Shown here: positions 44,250-54,051 of the stretch, piece by piece | How the letters are laid out: each line of letters opens with the position of its first letter | How positions within the stretch are numbered: the stretch's first letter is position 1 | Made by a program: the position numbers and the translations under genes | Notes under the pieces: model-generated | The model's input: only the letters and a program-made list of their open reading frames with translations | Databases searched by the model: none | What the model was told of the DNA's origin: nothing | From: Halopelagius fulvigenes | GTDB lineage: Archaea; Halobacteriota; Halobacteria; Halobacteriales; Haloferacaceae | Assembly (NCBI RefSeq): GCF_042662625.1 | Contig: NZ_JBHSXH010000014.1 | Coordinates: 1 to 64,000, forward strand | Direction of reading: 5' to 3' | Length of the DNA stretch: 64,000 nt

Positions 44250-45401
44250 CTACCACTCGGCGATGCTCCCGTCGTCGTGATACCACACCGGGCTCTGCCA
44301 ATCAACTCGCGACTTCGATTGTTCGCGGACGAGTTTCTCGTCGATTTCGACGCCGAGGCCCGGGGCGTCGGGCGCGGAGACGTACCCCTCCTCGAATCCG
44401 AACACGCTCGGGTCCTCGAGGTAGTTCAACAGGTCGTTCTCAGCCGTCTGGTGAATCTCCAGATTCTGCGCTTGGACGATTGCATTCGGCAGCGTCGTGT
44501 CCAACTGGACGCACGACGCGAACGATATCGGTCCGAGGGGACAGTGAAGCGAGACGAGGACGTCCTCCGACTCCGCGGCCGTCGCTATCTTCCTGACTTC
44601 GGAGATGCCGCCCGCGTGGGAGGGCGACGGTTGAAGGACGTCGACAGCACCCGAACCGAGCGTCTGCTTGAAATCCCATCGCGAGTAAAGCCGTTCCCCG
44701 GTCGCGAGCGGCACCTTGGTGTGCGACTCGATGCGCGGAAGCGTGCCCGCGTGTTCGGGAAGCACGGGCTCCTCGTAGAACATCGGGTCATACTGGTCGA
44801 GTTCCGCGGCGATCCACTTCGCCATCCCACTGGTGACTCGTCCGCGGAGGTCCACCGCGACGTCCACGTCGTCGCCCACTTCGTCTCGGACGGCTTCGAG
44901 CCGGTCGCGGACGTGTTCCACCGCCGCCGGCGTGTCGATTCGCTTGAGCTGCGAGACGACCGAGATCTTCAGCGCCCGATAGCCGTTCTCCACCTCCTCC
45001 ACCGCGGCCCGAGCGACCGCGTCCGGCGTGTCGCCGCCTACCCACTGATAGACGCGGATTCTGTCTCGCGCCCGCCCGCCCAGTAAGTCGTACACCGGTG
45101 CGCCGTAGTGCTTGCCCTTGATGTCCCAGAGCGCTTGGTCGATTCCGCCGAGAGCACTCATGAGGATCGGTCCACCGCGGAAGTGCCGCCCGCGGTACAG
45201 CGCCTGCCAGTGACGCTCAATTTCGAGTGGGTCCTTCCCGAGGAGATAGTTGTCGATCATCTCTTCGACCGCCGCCTTCGTCGTCTTCGCGTGCCCCTCG
45301 ACGATCGGCTCCCCCCAACCGCAGACGCCCGCGTCCGTCTCGAGCTTCAGAAAGACCCATCGGGGCGGAACCTCGAACAGTTCATAACCCGTGATTTCCA
45401 T
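44250..45401 (-). CDS. Sugar-acid dehydratase, D-galactonate-dehydratase-like
   Basis: 383 residues from the ATG at 45401 (MEITGYELFE). It follows the DgoD subgroup of the enolase superfamily: metal ligands Asp184, Glu210 and Glu236 (GERLYSRWDFK), and the catalytic His286 in LHCPLGP. In classical DgoD the second acid/base His lies in a DFHGR motif; here the sequence is DLRGR (Arg186). This change suggests a different substrate or stereochemistry. It is divergent from the aldolase gene. Its end lies just upstream of the IclR regulator gene, on the same strand. Confidence 0.85.
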   Translation of the reverse strand: MEITGYELFEVPPRWVFLKLETDAGVCGWGEPIVEGHAKTTKAAVEEMIDNYLLGKDPLEIERHWQALYRGRHFRGGPILMSALGGIDQALWDIKGKHYGAPVYDLLGGRARDRIRVYQWVGGDTPDAVARAAVEEVENGYRALKISVVSQLKRIDTPAAVEHVRDRLEAVRDEVGDDVDVAVDLRGRVTSGMAKWIAAELDQYDPMFYEEPVLPEHAGTLPRIESHTKVPLATGERLYSRWDFKQTLGSGAVDVLQPSPSHAGGISEVRKIATAAESEDVLVSLHCPLGPISFASCVQLDTTLPNAIVQAQNLEIHQTAENDLLNYLEDPSVFGFEEGYVSAPDAPGLGVEIDEKLVREQSKSRVDWQSPVWYHDDGSIAEW

Positions 45402-45550
45402 GTCCGGGACGACGCAGGGGACCATAAAGTAGCTTGTGCGACCCTCGAATGCGATAGGCGCGTCGCCCGACCCGCCACCGAAACGACGCACCGCGGCGCG
45501 CGAGTCGCACCACCCATAGAGTTAACACCTCCTGTCGAAATAACACGACC

Positions 45551-46891
45551 ATGACGGTGAACGAACCCAGACGAGTAGTCAGCGAACTCGGCAAACGGAT
45601 GTTGTCCGACGGTCTCACCAAGGGGACCGGGGGTAACATCAGCGTCAGGACGGACGACGGGAACGTCGCCATCAGCCCGTCAGGGATGCCCTACGATGAG
45701 ATAGAGCCTGAAGACGTCCCCGTCCTCGACATCCACGGCGAACAAGTCGAAGGCGACCGGAAACCGTCGAGCGAGTACCGAATGCACACGGACGTCCTCC
45801 GTGAACGTGACGACGTGGGCGCAGTCGTCCACAACCACTCCCCGTACGCCAGCACCTTCGCGAGCATCGACGAACCGGTCGGCCCCTCGCACTACCTCAT
45901 CGCGTTCGTCGGCGACCAGATCCCCGTCGCATCCTACGAGACGTACGGAACGGCCGAACTCGCGGAGGTGGCGCTCGAGACGTTGGGTGACGAGTACAAC
46001 GCGTGTTTGCTCAAGAACCACGGCGTGCTGGCGACCGGCGCGACGGCGGAGGATGCGTACGAAGTGGCGCTGATGGTCGAGTACTGCGCGCGCATCCACT
46101 ACCAAGCGCTCAGCGTCGGCGAACCGTCGCTGCTCCCCGACGAGGAGATCGGCACCTTGGTGGAGAAGTTCGCCGACTACGGGCAGGCGAACTCCGACGA
46201 TGGCGGAAGCGAACCGTCCGCCGGCGCTGACGTCCCCGACGACAGAATCGCGGAACTCGAATCGCAGCGCGCGGCAGTGAGTCGGCACGGCCGAGAGATG
46301 CTCCGTCAGGAACTGACCGAGGGGACCGGCGGAAACATCAGCGCACAGAACGGCGACCTCGTGGCTATCAGCCCGTCGGGGATACCCTACGACGAGATAG
46401 AGCCCGAAGACGTCCCGGTCGTCACGCTGGACGGCGAGCGGGTGGCGGGGAAGCGGGAGCCGTCCAGCGAGATTCATATGCACACGGGCATCCTCCGTGA
46501 ACGCGACGACGTGGGCGCAGTCGTCCACAACCACTCCCCGTACGCCAGCACCTTCGCAAGCCTCGGCGAACCCGTCCCCGCCTCGCACTACCTCGTTGCG
46601 TTCGTCGGCGACCAGATCCCCGTCGCATCCTACGAGACGCACGCCACGCAGGCGCTCGCGGACTCCGCGCTGGACGCGCTGGGCGACGAGTACAACGCCT
46701 GTTTGCTCGAGAACCACGGCGTCGTCGCCGTCGGCGACACCGTCGCGGAGGCCTTCGAAGTGGCGCTGATGGTCGAGTACTGTGCGCGCATCCAGTATCA
46801 AGCGCTCAACGTCGGCGAGCCGTCGCTGCTCCCCGACGAGGAGATCGACACCCTGCTGGACCGATTCGCCGACTACGGGCAGGACCACTAA
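45551..46891 (+). CDS. Tandem-duplicated class II aldolase/adducin-family protein
   Basis: 446 residues, twice the normal length. Residues 1-212 and about 233-446 are two complete class II aldolase domains offset by 232 residues. Each has the catalytic Glu (75, 307) and the metal-binding His residues of HNHSPYAS (94/96, 326/328) and NHG (157, 389). Family members such as L-fuculose-phosphate aldolase cut phosphorylated ketoses with Zn2+. Parts of the duplicated DNA are near identical. It should cleave the product of the kinase/dehydrogenase steps of this block. Confidence 0.88.
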   Translation: MTVNEPRRVVSELGKRMLSDGLTKGTGGNISVRTDDGNVAISPSGMPYDEIEPEDVPVLDIHGEQVEGDRKPSSEYRMHTDVLRERDDVGAVVHNHSPYASTFASIDEPVGPSHYLIAFVGDQIPVASYETYGTAELAEVALETLGDEYNACLLKNHGVLATGATAEDAYEVALMVEYCARIHYQALSVGEPSLLPDEEIGTLVEKFADYGQANSDDGGSEPSAGADVPDDRIAELESQRAAVSRHGREMLRQELTEGTGGNISAQNGDLVAISPSGIPYDEIEPEDVPVVTLDGERVAGKREPSSEIHMHTGILRERDDVGAVVHNHSPYASTFASLGEPVPASHYLVAFVGDQIPVASYETHATQALADSALDALGDEYNACLLENHGVVAVGDTVAEAFEVALMVEYCARIQYQALNVGEPSLLPDEEIDTLLDRFADYGQDH

Positions 46892-47068
46892 GGTGGGGTC
46901 TCGAACGCGGTCGGCGCGTGTCCGCCGGCCGCCTCGATCCAACTCTCGCTCGTGACATAGGTCGGTAGACCGCAGCGGAACCGCCGAAGCGACCGTGCCC
47001 GGCGTGAGAGGCCGTATTCCGTCGGCGCAACAATTATGGTGGCGGTAGCCGTGAGACCTCATAATCAA

Positions 47069-48763
47069 ATGAGTCACTCAGTAGTCGTCATCGGCGGGGG
47101 AGCGACCGGCACGGGAACGGCCCGCGACCTCGCGATGCGGGGGTTCGACGTGACGCTCGTCGAGCGGGGTAACCTCACCGAGGGGACCACGGGCCGGACT
47201 CACGGACACCTCCACAGTGGCGCTCGCTACGCCGTCAGCGACCAAGAGAGCGCGATCGACTGCATGCGAGAGAACCGGATTCTCCACCGGATCGCCGGTC
47301 ACTGTATCGAGGACACGGGCGGGTTGTTCGTCCAACTCGAGGGCGACTCCGACGAGTACTTCGAGGAGAAGTTAAAGGGGTGCGCCGAGTGCGACATCCC
47401 GACGGAGGTCATCTCCGGCGAGGAGGCCCGTCGCCGCGAACCCTACCTCACCGAGGAGGTGACGCGCGCGATTTGGGTCCCCGACGGCGCGGTAGACCCG
47501 TTTCGGCTCTGCGTCGCCAACGCCGCCGCCGCCGTTGACGAGGGCGCGACCGTCGAGACGCACGCGGAGGTGGTGGATATCGTAGTCGACGACGGAACCG
47601 TCACCGGCGTGAAAATCGAGCGGCAGGGACCGAACTACCTCGGCGAGGGGAACGAGGGCGACGTCGAGACCATCGACGCCGACTACGTCGTCAGCGCGAC
47701 CGGCGCGTGGGCGGGGCAACTGGCCGAGATGGCCGACATCGAACTGGAGATGGCCATCTCGAAGGGAGCGATGGTCGTCACGAACGTCCGTCAACTCGAT
47801 ACGGTCATCAACCGCTGTCTCCCGAAGGGGGAGGGCGACACCATCATCCCGCACGAGACGACGGTTTTGCTCGGTGCGAACGACGACCCCGTGGACGACC
47901 CAGACGACTACCCCGAAGAGCAGTGGGAGGTCGACATGATGATAGACATTGCCTCCGAGATGGTCCCGGTCGTCGAGGACGCCCGCATGATCCGCGCCTA
48001 CTGGGGCGTGCGACCCCTGTACGACCCCGACCCTGCATCGACGACGGACCCCGGCGACGTCACCCGGAACTACTTCGTCCTCGACCACGCCGAACGCGAC
48101 GGCGTCGAGGGATTCGCCTCCGTGGTCGGCGGAAAGCTGACCACGTACAGGGAGATGGCCGAGTCGGTCACCGACCACGTCTGCGACGTCCTCGGCGTCG
48201 ACGCCGACTGCCGGACGCACGAGGTACCGCTTCCGGGAAGTAGCGACCCGTCCGCCCTCGACGAACGCATGGACAAGTTCGACCTCCGGTCGCCCATCGC
48301 CCGTCGGAGTTCCCAGCGACTCGGCGACCGAGCGCCGGAGGTGCTGGACGTCGACGGGCCGAACCCGACGGTCTGCGAGTGTGAGGCGGTCACGCGCGCG
48401 GAGATATGCGACGCCATCGACCAGGTCGGCGCGGACCTCAACGGCGTGCGACTCCGGACGCGGGCCTCGATGGGGAACTGTCAAGGCGGGTTCTGCACGC
48501 ACCGCATCGGGGCCGAACTGTACGGGGAATACGACGGGGAGACGGCCCGGGACGCCGTCGATGAACTGTACCAAGAGCGGTGGAAGGGACAGCGACACAC
48601 GCTCTGGGGGGAACAGCTCTCGCAGGCGATGCTGAACCACATGCTCCACGCGACGACGATGAGTCGGGACGCGAACCCCGCCGTCAGCGACGACGACGTG
48701 GACTACGGGGCCTTCGATTCGGGGCCGACCGCTCGTACGACGGAGGGTACCCGTGGCGATTGA
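47069..48763 (+). CDS. glpA: Anaerobic-type glycerol-3-phosphate dehydrogenase subunit A, GlpA-like
   Basis: 564 residues from the ATG at 47069. An FAD-binding GxGxxG (GGGATGTG) at the N-terminus and typical GlpA/DAO motifs (RTHGHLHSGARYAV, then GGKLTTYREMAE) are present. The C-terminal region carries an Fe-S or BFD-like Cys set (VCECEAVT, then GNCQGGFC). It oxidises glycerol-3-phosphate or a similar polyol phosphate at the membrane with GlpB and GlpC. Given the neighbouring kinases and aldolase, a substrate other than glycerol-3-phosphate is possible. Confidence 0.9.
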   Translation: MSHSVVVIGGGATGTGTARDLAMRGFDVTLVERGNLTEGTTGRTHGHLHSGARYAVSDQESAIDCMRENRILHRIAGHCIEDTGGLFVQLEGDSDEYFEEKLKGCAECDIPTEVISGEEARRREPYLTEEVTRAIWVPDGAVDPFRLCVANAAAAVDEGATVETHAEVVDIVVDDGTVTGVKIERQGPNYLGEGNEGDVETIDADYVVSATGAWAGQLAEMADIELEMAISKGAMVVTNVRQLDTVINRCLPKGEGDTIIPHETTVLLGANDDPVDDPDDYPEEQWEVDMMIDIASEMVPVVEDARMIRAYWGVRPLYDPDPASTTDPGDVTRNYFVLDHAERDGVEGFASVVGGKLTTYREMAESVTDHVCDVLGVDADCRTHEVPLPGSSDPSALDERMDKFDLRSPIARRSSQRLGDRAPEVLDVDGPNPTVCECEAVTRAEICDAIDQVGADLNGVRLRTRASMGNCQGGFCTHRIGAELYGEYDGETARDAVDELYQERWKGQRHTLWGEQLSQAMLNHMLHATTMSRDANPAVSDDDVDYGAFDSGPTARTTEGTRGD

Positions 48764-50150
48764 GAGCGACGTCCTCGTCGTCGGCGGGGGACTCGCCGGG
48801 ATGACCAGTGCCGTCGCGGCCGCCCGAGCGGGCGCGGACGTCCGCCTCGTCTCTCACAAGAAAACCTCGCTCAGACAGGCGTCGGGACTGATCGACGCCC
48901 TCGGCTACGTCCCCGAGCGGTCGTCTCCCGCCGGGCAGTCCGAGTACATCTCCCAAGAGCGGAAGGACTTCCGCGAGGTGCGCTCGAACCGAGGCGAGTA
49001 CAAGGGGCCGCTGGTCAGCCCCTACGACGAGTTCGGCGAGCTACCCGACGACCACCCCTACTCGCTCGTCGGCGAGGAAGCGCTCCGTGAGGGCCTCTCG
49101 CTGTTCGACGAGTTGCTCGGCGACGCGTACGCGGGCGGACACACCGACCAGAACGCGCTCGTCCCCACCTTCGGCGGAGCGGTGAAACCGACCGCCCGGT
49201 ACCCCCGTTCGGTGGCTGCGGGCCTCGCAAGCGAGAACCGGTCGATGCTCGTGGTCGGCTTCCGGTCGTTCACCGAGTTCGACGCTCGAATGGTTGCGGA
49301 CACCCTCGACGCCGCCGGCGTTCCCTTCGACGTCGCCGGGGCCGAAGTCAGATACGCGGAGACGTTTCCGGCGGACGCGAAGGTGACTCGCTTCGCGAAG
49401 GCGCTCGACCACGACGAACACATCGACGGCACGCCGGCCCGTCGGGCCCTCGCCGAAGCGGTCGAACCGCATGTCGGAGACGCGGAGCGGGTCGGCTTCC
49501 CCGCGCTTCTCGGCGACGAGAACACCCGCGAGGTCCGCGCCGAACTCGGCGACAGACTCGGGGGCGACGTGTTCGAGATTCCGATGGGACCGCCGAGCCT
49601 CCTCGGACTCCGGTTGGAGGACCGGCTGTACGCGGCGCTCGACGACGAGGGTGTCCAGTACGAGACCGGAAACCCGGTCGTCGGCTACGAGACAGCCGAC
49701 GGCGCGCCGGATCGCCTCGGATCGGTTCTCGTCGACCGGAAGGGGAGGGAGGTGCCGTACGCGGCCGACACGTTCGTCCTCGCCACGGGCGGCCTCGTGG
49801 GGAAGGGACTCGGTTCCGACCGAAACGCGGTGCAGGAGCCGGTGTTCGGCTGTCACGTCCCCCAACCCGAGGACCGCTACGACTGGTTCGTAGACGACGC
49901 GTTCGGCGACCACGCGTACGCTCGGTTGGGAGTCGAACCGAGCAAGGCGATGCGACCGCTCGACGCGGGCGGCGACCCGGAGTTCGCCAACCTGTACGCC
50001 GCCGGCGCGGTGGTCGGCGGCGCGGACGTCGCGCGCGAGAAGTCCGCGAGCGGCGTCTCGCTGGCGACCGGAATCATCGCCGGCCGTGAAGCCGCGAGAA
50101 CGGACCGAGAACCGACCACAGATTCGAACACGACGGAGATACGACGATGA
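48753..50150 (+). CDS. glpB: Glycerol-3-phosphate dehydrogenase subunit B, GlpB-like
   Basis: 465 residues from a GTG that overlaps the end of glpA. An FAD/NAD-binding GGGLAGMTSAVAAARAGADV motif starts the protein, and KTSLRQASGLIDALGYVP and GGLVGKGLGSD are typical of GlpB. It links the flavin subunit to the Fe-S subunit GlpC. Its stop overlaps the glpC start by four bases. Confidence 0.9.
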   Translation: MAIESDVLVVGGGLAGMTSAVAAARAGADVRLVSHKKTSLRQASGLIDALGYVPERSSPAGQSEYISQERKDFREVRSNRGEYKGPLVSPYDEFGELPDDHPYSLVGEEALREGLSLFDELLGDAYAGGHTDQNALVPTFGGAVKPTARYPRSVAAGLASENRSMLVVGFRSFTEFDARMVADTLDAAGVPFDVAGAEVRYAETFPADAKVTRFAKALDHDEHIDGTPARRALAEAVEPHVGDAERVGFPALLGDENTREVRAELGDRLGGDVFEIPMGPPSLLGLRLEDRLYAALDDEGVQYETGNPVVGYETADGAPDRLGSVLVDRKGREVPYAADTFVLATGGLVGKGLGSDRNAVQEPVFGCHVPQPEDRYDWFVDDAFGDHAYARLGVEPSKAMRPLDAGGDPEFANLYAAGAVVGGADVAREKSASGVSLATGIIAGREAARTDREPTTDSNTTEIRR

Positions 50151-51523
50151 CCGACCGAACCGACGAAACGGACGACACGCACCGACCAGGCGACCAACCT
50201 GAACAGCACCGAGTGACCGACGGCGGCGTCACCGCCGCCCCCGGCCGCGAGGGCGCGATACCGGAGGAGGACACCAACGTGACGGAGGTGTTCCCGGAGG
50301 GGAACCTCGACCTGCGGGCCGGCGCGGACAACTGCTACAAGTGCACGACGTGCGACACGTCGTGTCCGGTCGCGGAGGTGGATGAAGAGTTCCCCGGACC
50401 GAAGTTCCAGGGCCCCGAGCAGTGGCGACTCAAGCGGAAAGAGGACGCCGATATCGACGGCTCCATCATGTCGTGCTCAAACTGCATGCGCTGTGACTCG
50501 GCGTGCCCGTCGGACGTTCCGCTCTCGCAGATGCACAACGAGGCGCGCGGCGAGTACGTCGACGACCAGATGGACGCGCTCTCGACGGAGTACGTCCGTA
50601 ACCGCATCCTCTCGAACTACCGCACGTCCGCCGAACTCGCCTCGAAGGTACCGCAACTCGCCAACTTCGCGATGAACTTCGGGCCCGCGCGGTGGGTGAT
50701 GGAGAAGGTCCTCGGCGTCACGAAAGAGCGGGAGTTCCCCGAGTTCGCCGAGCAGACGTTCCGCGAGTGGTGGCGCGAGCGCGGCGGCGCGCACGTTCAG
50801 AGCTCGGAGAAGCGAATCGCCTACTTCCACGGCTGTTACTCGAACTACAACACGCCCGAAGTCGCGAAGGCGATGGTCCGCGTCTTCGAGCACTTCGGCT
50901 ACGAGATACTCGTCCCGCCGCAGAAGTGCTCCGGAACGCCGATGTTCGCCAACGGGATGCTCGACGACGCTCGGAGGGACGCGGAGACGAACGTCGAGAA
51001 CCTCGCGTCGGCCATCGCCGACGGCGCGGACGTCATCGCCTCCTGTACCTCCTGTTCGCTGTCGCTCCGACAGGAGTACCCGGAACTATTCGACATCGAC
51101 GGCGTCGAAGACGTCTCCGACAACACGTTCGAGGCGGTCGAGTACCTCCGCATCTACGAAGACTTGGAGGGCGAACTCGCCGACGCCGAACTCGACGGAC
51201 AGTCGTTCGGGTACCACGGTCCGTGTCACGCCCGTAATCAGGGACTCCACCGGCAGGCCGTCGAACTGTTCCGTGACGTCGACGGCGTCCGCGTCGAGGA
51301 CGTCGGCGACTCCTGTTCCGGCATCTCCGGCACCTACGGCTGGAAGGAGGAGAAGTACGACACCTCGATGAAGATAGGCGAGGAGATGTTCGAACACATG
51401 AAGCACGCCGAGGGGGAGGCCGGCATGACCGAGTGCCCGACGTGCGCGATGCAGATGGAACACGGCACCGGCTACGACATCTACCACCCGCTCGAGTTGC
51501 TCGAAGACGCACTCGTCGACTGA
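50147..51523 (+). CDS. glpC: Glycerol-3-phosphate dehydrogenase subunit C, GlpC-like Fe-S protein
   Basis: 458 residues. An N-terminal disordered acidic stretch is followed by two [4Fe-4S] motifs (NCYKCTTCDTSCPV and CSNCMRCDSACPSD). Two CCG domains of the heterodisulfide-reductase type lie behind (GCYSNYNT...PPQKCSGTPM, and HGPCHARN...GDSCSGISG with ECPTCAMQ). It passes electrons from GlpAB to the membrane quinone pool. Confidence 0.92.
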   Translation: MTDRTDETDDTHRPGDQPEQHRVTDGGVTAAPGREGAIPEEDTNVTEVFPEGNLDLRAGADNCYKCTTCDTSCPVAEVDEEFPGPKFQGPEQWRLKRKEDADIDGSIMSCSNCMRCDSACPSDVPLSQMHNEARGEYVDDQMDALSTEYVRNRILSNYRTSAELASKVPQLANFAMNFGPARWVMEKVLGVTKEREFPEFAEQTFREWWRERGGAHVQSSEKRIAYFHGCYSNYNTPEVAKAMVRVFEHFGYEILVPPQKCSGTPMFANGMLDDARRDAETNVENLASAIADGADVIASCTSCSLSLRQEYPELFDIDGVEDVSDNTFEAVEYLRIYEDLEGELADAELDGQSFGYHGPCHARNQGLHRQAVELFRDVDGVRVEDVGDSCSGISGTYGWKEEKYDTSMKIGEEMFEHMKHAEGEAGMTECPTCAMQMEHGTGYDIYHPLELLEDALVD

Positions 51524-51595
51524 CGGCACCTACCCGCGCCCGTTCGGCGAGGGAGGCACGGGATTTATGTGGATACGCGCGGTCTATGGTCGTGT

Positions 51596-52039
51596 ATGGT
51601 TGAATCCATCCCCCTAGAGACAGCGACGCAACTCATCGAAGCGGCCGAGGAGCGAGCCGACGAGATAGACAACCCGATGGTCATCGCGGTCACCAACAGC
51701 GAGGGGAACCTCGTCGCGCAGCACCGAATGGACGGCGCGTGGTTGGCCTCGGTCAACATCTCCCGAAACAAGGCGTACACCTCCGCCGCGCTCGATATGC
51801 CGACCCACGAACTGGCCGAGGCGTCCGAACCGGGGAACTCCCTCTACGGACTCGATACGCGCGACGAGGGTCGCATGGTGGTCTTCGGCGGCGGCTATCC
51901 GCTTGAGAAGGACGGAGAAGTCGTCGGCGCCATCGGCGTCTCCGGCGGCGAGGTATCGCAGGACCGCGACGTCGCCGAAGCCGGCGTCAACGAGTGGAAC
52001 GAACTCGTCGAATCCGACGCAGTCTCGGCTGACGACTGA
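51596..52039 (+). CDS. GlcG/HbpS-family protein
   Basis: 147 residues from the ATG at 51596, with TTTATG about 30 bases upstream as a TATA-like box. The whole length matches the GlcG/HbpS fold: AVTNSEGNLVAQHRMDGAWL, SRNKAYTSAALDMPTHEL, then VFGGGYPLEKDGEVVGAIGV and SGGEVSQDRDVAEAGV. Members bind heme or small molecules, and some co-occur with polyol and 1,2-diol metabolism. The role here is unknown; co-regulation with the Glp-like complex is likely from position. Confidence 0.88.
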   Translation: MVESIPLETATQLIEAAEERADEIDNPMVIAVTNSEGNLVAQHRMDGAWLASVNISRNKAYTSAALDMPTHELAEASEPGNSLYGLDTRDEGRMVVFGGGYPLEKDGEVVGAIGVSGGEVSQDRDVAEAGVNEWNELVESDAVSADD

Positions 52040-52179
52040 CGGTCGCGCTCTCTCGTCCGTACGGCGCGAACGACCCGCGAGTGTCCGTTCTTCTTCTTTC
52101 GGCGCTCCGGATGCGGAGTCGCCGCTCGAAGCACCCCGAGCGTCGATAGTTTTAGACCCCTCTCCCGCGTGGGTCGCGT

Positions 52180-52893
52180 ATGGTGTCCGTCACCGTCTGG
52201 AACGAGTACGTACAGGAGCAAACGGAGGACGACGTCGCGGAAGTGTACCCCGACGGGATTCACGCCGTCCTCGCGCCGGCCCTCAGGGAACGGGGACACG
52301 ACGTTCGGGTCGCGACGCTCGACGAACCGGAGCACGGACTAACGACCGACGTCCTCGACGACACGGACGTGTTGGTCTGGTGGGAGCACCGGGCGCACGA
52401 GGACGTCGAGGACGAGATCGTCGAACGCGTCTGCGAGCGCATCTACGACGGGATGGGGTTCGTTCCGCTCCACTCGTCGCACTTCTCGAAGGTGTTCAAG
52501 CGACTCATGGGCACCCCGTGTTCGCTCGCGTACCGGGAGTCCGGCGAACGCGAACGGGTGTGGACGGTGGACCCGAGCCACCCAGTCGCCGACGGCCTCG
52601 ACGAGTCGTTCGTCGTCCCGGAGGCGGAGATGTACGGCGAACCGTTCGCGGTGCCGGAGCCGGACCGCCTGGTGTTCGTCTCGTGGTTCGAGGGCGGCGA
52701 GGTGTTCCGCTCGGGGTGCTGTTACCACCGCGGCAACGGGCGGATATTCTACTTCCGTCCCGGTCACGAGACGTACCCGGTGTACGAGGAGTCGGTTGTA
52801 CAGGACGTCATCGACAACGCCGTCAGGTGGGCCGCCCGGGGCGGCCGCGGCGAGACGGCGACCGAGAACCGCGCCGTCGGGCCCTCCGAGTAG
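52180..52893 (+). CDS. ThuA-family protein
   Basis: 237 residues. The ThuA-like, class I glutamine-amidotransferase-like fold shows VSVTVWNEYVQEQ, DDTDVLVWWEHRAHEDV, GMGFVPLHSSHFSKVFKRLM and the C-terminal YFRPGHETYPVY. ThuA proteins are linked to trehalose and other disaccharide catabolism, with the exact reaction unproven. It stands between the GlcG-like gene and the convergent transporter-like gene. Confidence 0.85.
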   Translation: MVSVTVWNEYVQEQTEDDVAEVYPDGIHAVLAPALRERGHDVRVATLDEPEHGLTTDVLDDTDVLVWWEHRAHEDVEDEIVERVCERIYDGMGFVPLHSSHFSKVFKRLMGTPCSLAYRESGERERVWTVDPSHPVADGLDESFVVPEAEMYGEPFAVPEPDRLVFVSWFEGGEVFRSGCCYHRGNGRIFYFRPGHETYPVYEESVVQDVIDNAVRWAARGGRGETATENRAVGPSE

Positions 52894-52968
52894 CTGCCCG
52901 CATCACGGGAGTCTCGAACGTCTGTTTTCGACGCGACCGTCGTCACTACCTCGGACGCGTGTCTCCCC

Positions 52969-54051
52969 TCAGAGCGCGGGGACCCACGAACTGCCCGGAA
53001 ACACTCCGAGCGCGGCCAGCACCGCGACGAGGAACGTCCCGAAGACGATGGCCGCCGCGGGCGGGTCAAGGTGGGTGTCACCGTGGGCGTAGAAGACGCG
53101 CTGGAACAGTTCGCCGAACAGTGCGCACGCGACGCCTATCGCCGCGCCGACGAGCGCTACCTCGATAAGCGGGAGAGACCCGACCGACGTCCCTTCCGGG
53201 GCCATCGCGAACGCCGCCGTGCTGGACGGCAGCGTGATGTGGTGCGTGACCGGGACGTTCTCGATGCCGATGCTCAGGAAGACGAGCGAGAAGGCGCTGA
53301 TGCCGAATCCGAGGTAGACACTCCCCGTCGCGTAGCCGATGTACGCGCCGAGAACGCCGACGACGAGGCCGAGGAGTCCGACGTTCAGCCACTTGTACTG
53401 CTGCGGGAGCCACGGCTCAACGAGCAACCGGTTCATCGGGCCGCCGTGGGCCTGCCCGCCGTCGGTCACGCCCTGCCCCTCGTTTCGAAGCCGCTCTTCT
53501 GCGAACGGCCGCATGTTCAGCAGGCCCTCGCTGGGCTGGCCGATCAGGTCGTAGCCAAACGCCACCCGGTGGAGGACCGCCGAGAGGACGACAGCCATGG
53601 CGATGGGGTCCCAGGGGAGTGCGAACGCCATCATCGCCTGCGCCATCAGGTACCCGGCCACACCGAACAACCCGCCGACCAAGAGGACGTCCGGCTTCGT
53701 ACCGAACGCGTAGTTGATGTCCTTGGCCGGGTGGTAGTCGAAGTCCGTCTCCATGTATCCCCGCTTCGCGGCGTACGCCGAGGCGGCGGCGCCGGCGGCG
53801 AAACTGATGTGGGGACCGAACACGGGGCCGAACGCGATCGACCCCGTGAGTCCGAGTGCACCGACCTGCGCCGGGTCGACGTTCGCCGCGGACGCGACGG
53901 CTTCCGCCGCCACGTTCCCGGCTTCGCCGGCGATGACCAGAAAGCCGGTGAAGATGAATGCGGGTTGACCGCCGATGGCCGCGCCGAACGCACCGCCGGC
54001 GAACGCTGCGACGAGCATACCTCCGGCTGTGAGTGCGGATAAATCGACCAT
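52969..54051 (-). CDS. Multi-pass membrane protein, possible transporter
   Basis: 360 residues with about nine or ten Gly/Ala-rich hydrophobic helices. Loops are conserved-looking (GGQPAFIFTGFLVI, FGPHISFAAGAAASAYAA, then HHITLPSSTAAFAMAP). Its start codon directly follows the stop of the FGGY kinase with no gap, so the two are co-translated. This strongly suggests that it transports the substrate the kinase then traps. The family is not recognised; no ABC, MFS or SSS signature is visible. Confidence 0.7.
   Translation of the reverse strand: MVDLSALTAGGMLVAAFAGGAFGAAIGGQPAFIFTGFLVIAGEAGNVAAEAVASAANVDPAQVGALGLTGSIAFGPVFGPHISFAAGAAASAYAAKRGYMETDFDYHPAKDINYAFGTKPDVLLVGGLFGVAGYLMAQAMMAFALPWDPIAMAVVLSAVLHRVAFGYDLIGQPSEGLLNMRPFAEERLRNEGQGVTDGGQAHGGPMNRLLVEPWLPQQYKWLNVGLLGLVVGVLGAYIGYATGSVYLGFGISAFSLVFLSIGIENVPVTHHITLPSSTAAFAMAPEGTSVGSLPLIEVALVGAAIGVACALFGELFQRVFYAHGDTHLDPPAAAIVFGTFLVAVLAALGVFPGSSWVPAL

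Noticed and set aside
45680..47077. Minus-strand frame of 465 codons opposite the aldolase
   Set aside because: It mirrors the duplicated aldolase in the antisense direction; high-GC haloarchaeal genes routinely leave long open antisense frames, and its residues are Arg/Val/Gly-rich without family motifs.
47372..48649. Minus-strand frame of 425 codons opposite glpA
   Set aside because: Antisense shadow of a well-supported GlpA gene; no motifs, basic composition.
51903..53168. Plus-strand frame of 421 codons across glcG-like and thuA-like genes
   Set aside because: Extremely Arg-rich, overlaps two clear genes in another frame; a GC-driven artefact.
53071..54042. Plus-strand frame of 323 codons opposite the membrane protein
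   Set aside because: Antisense shadow; the minus frame has clear transmembrane helices and kinase coupling.
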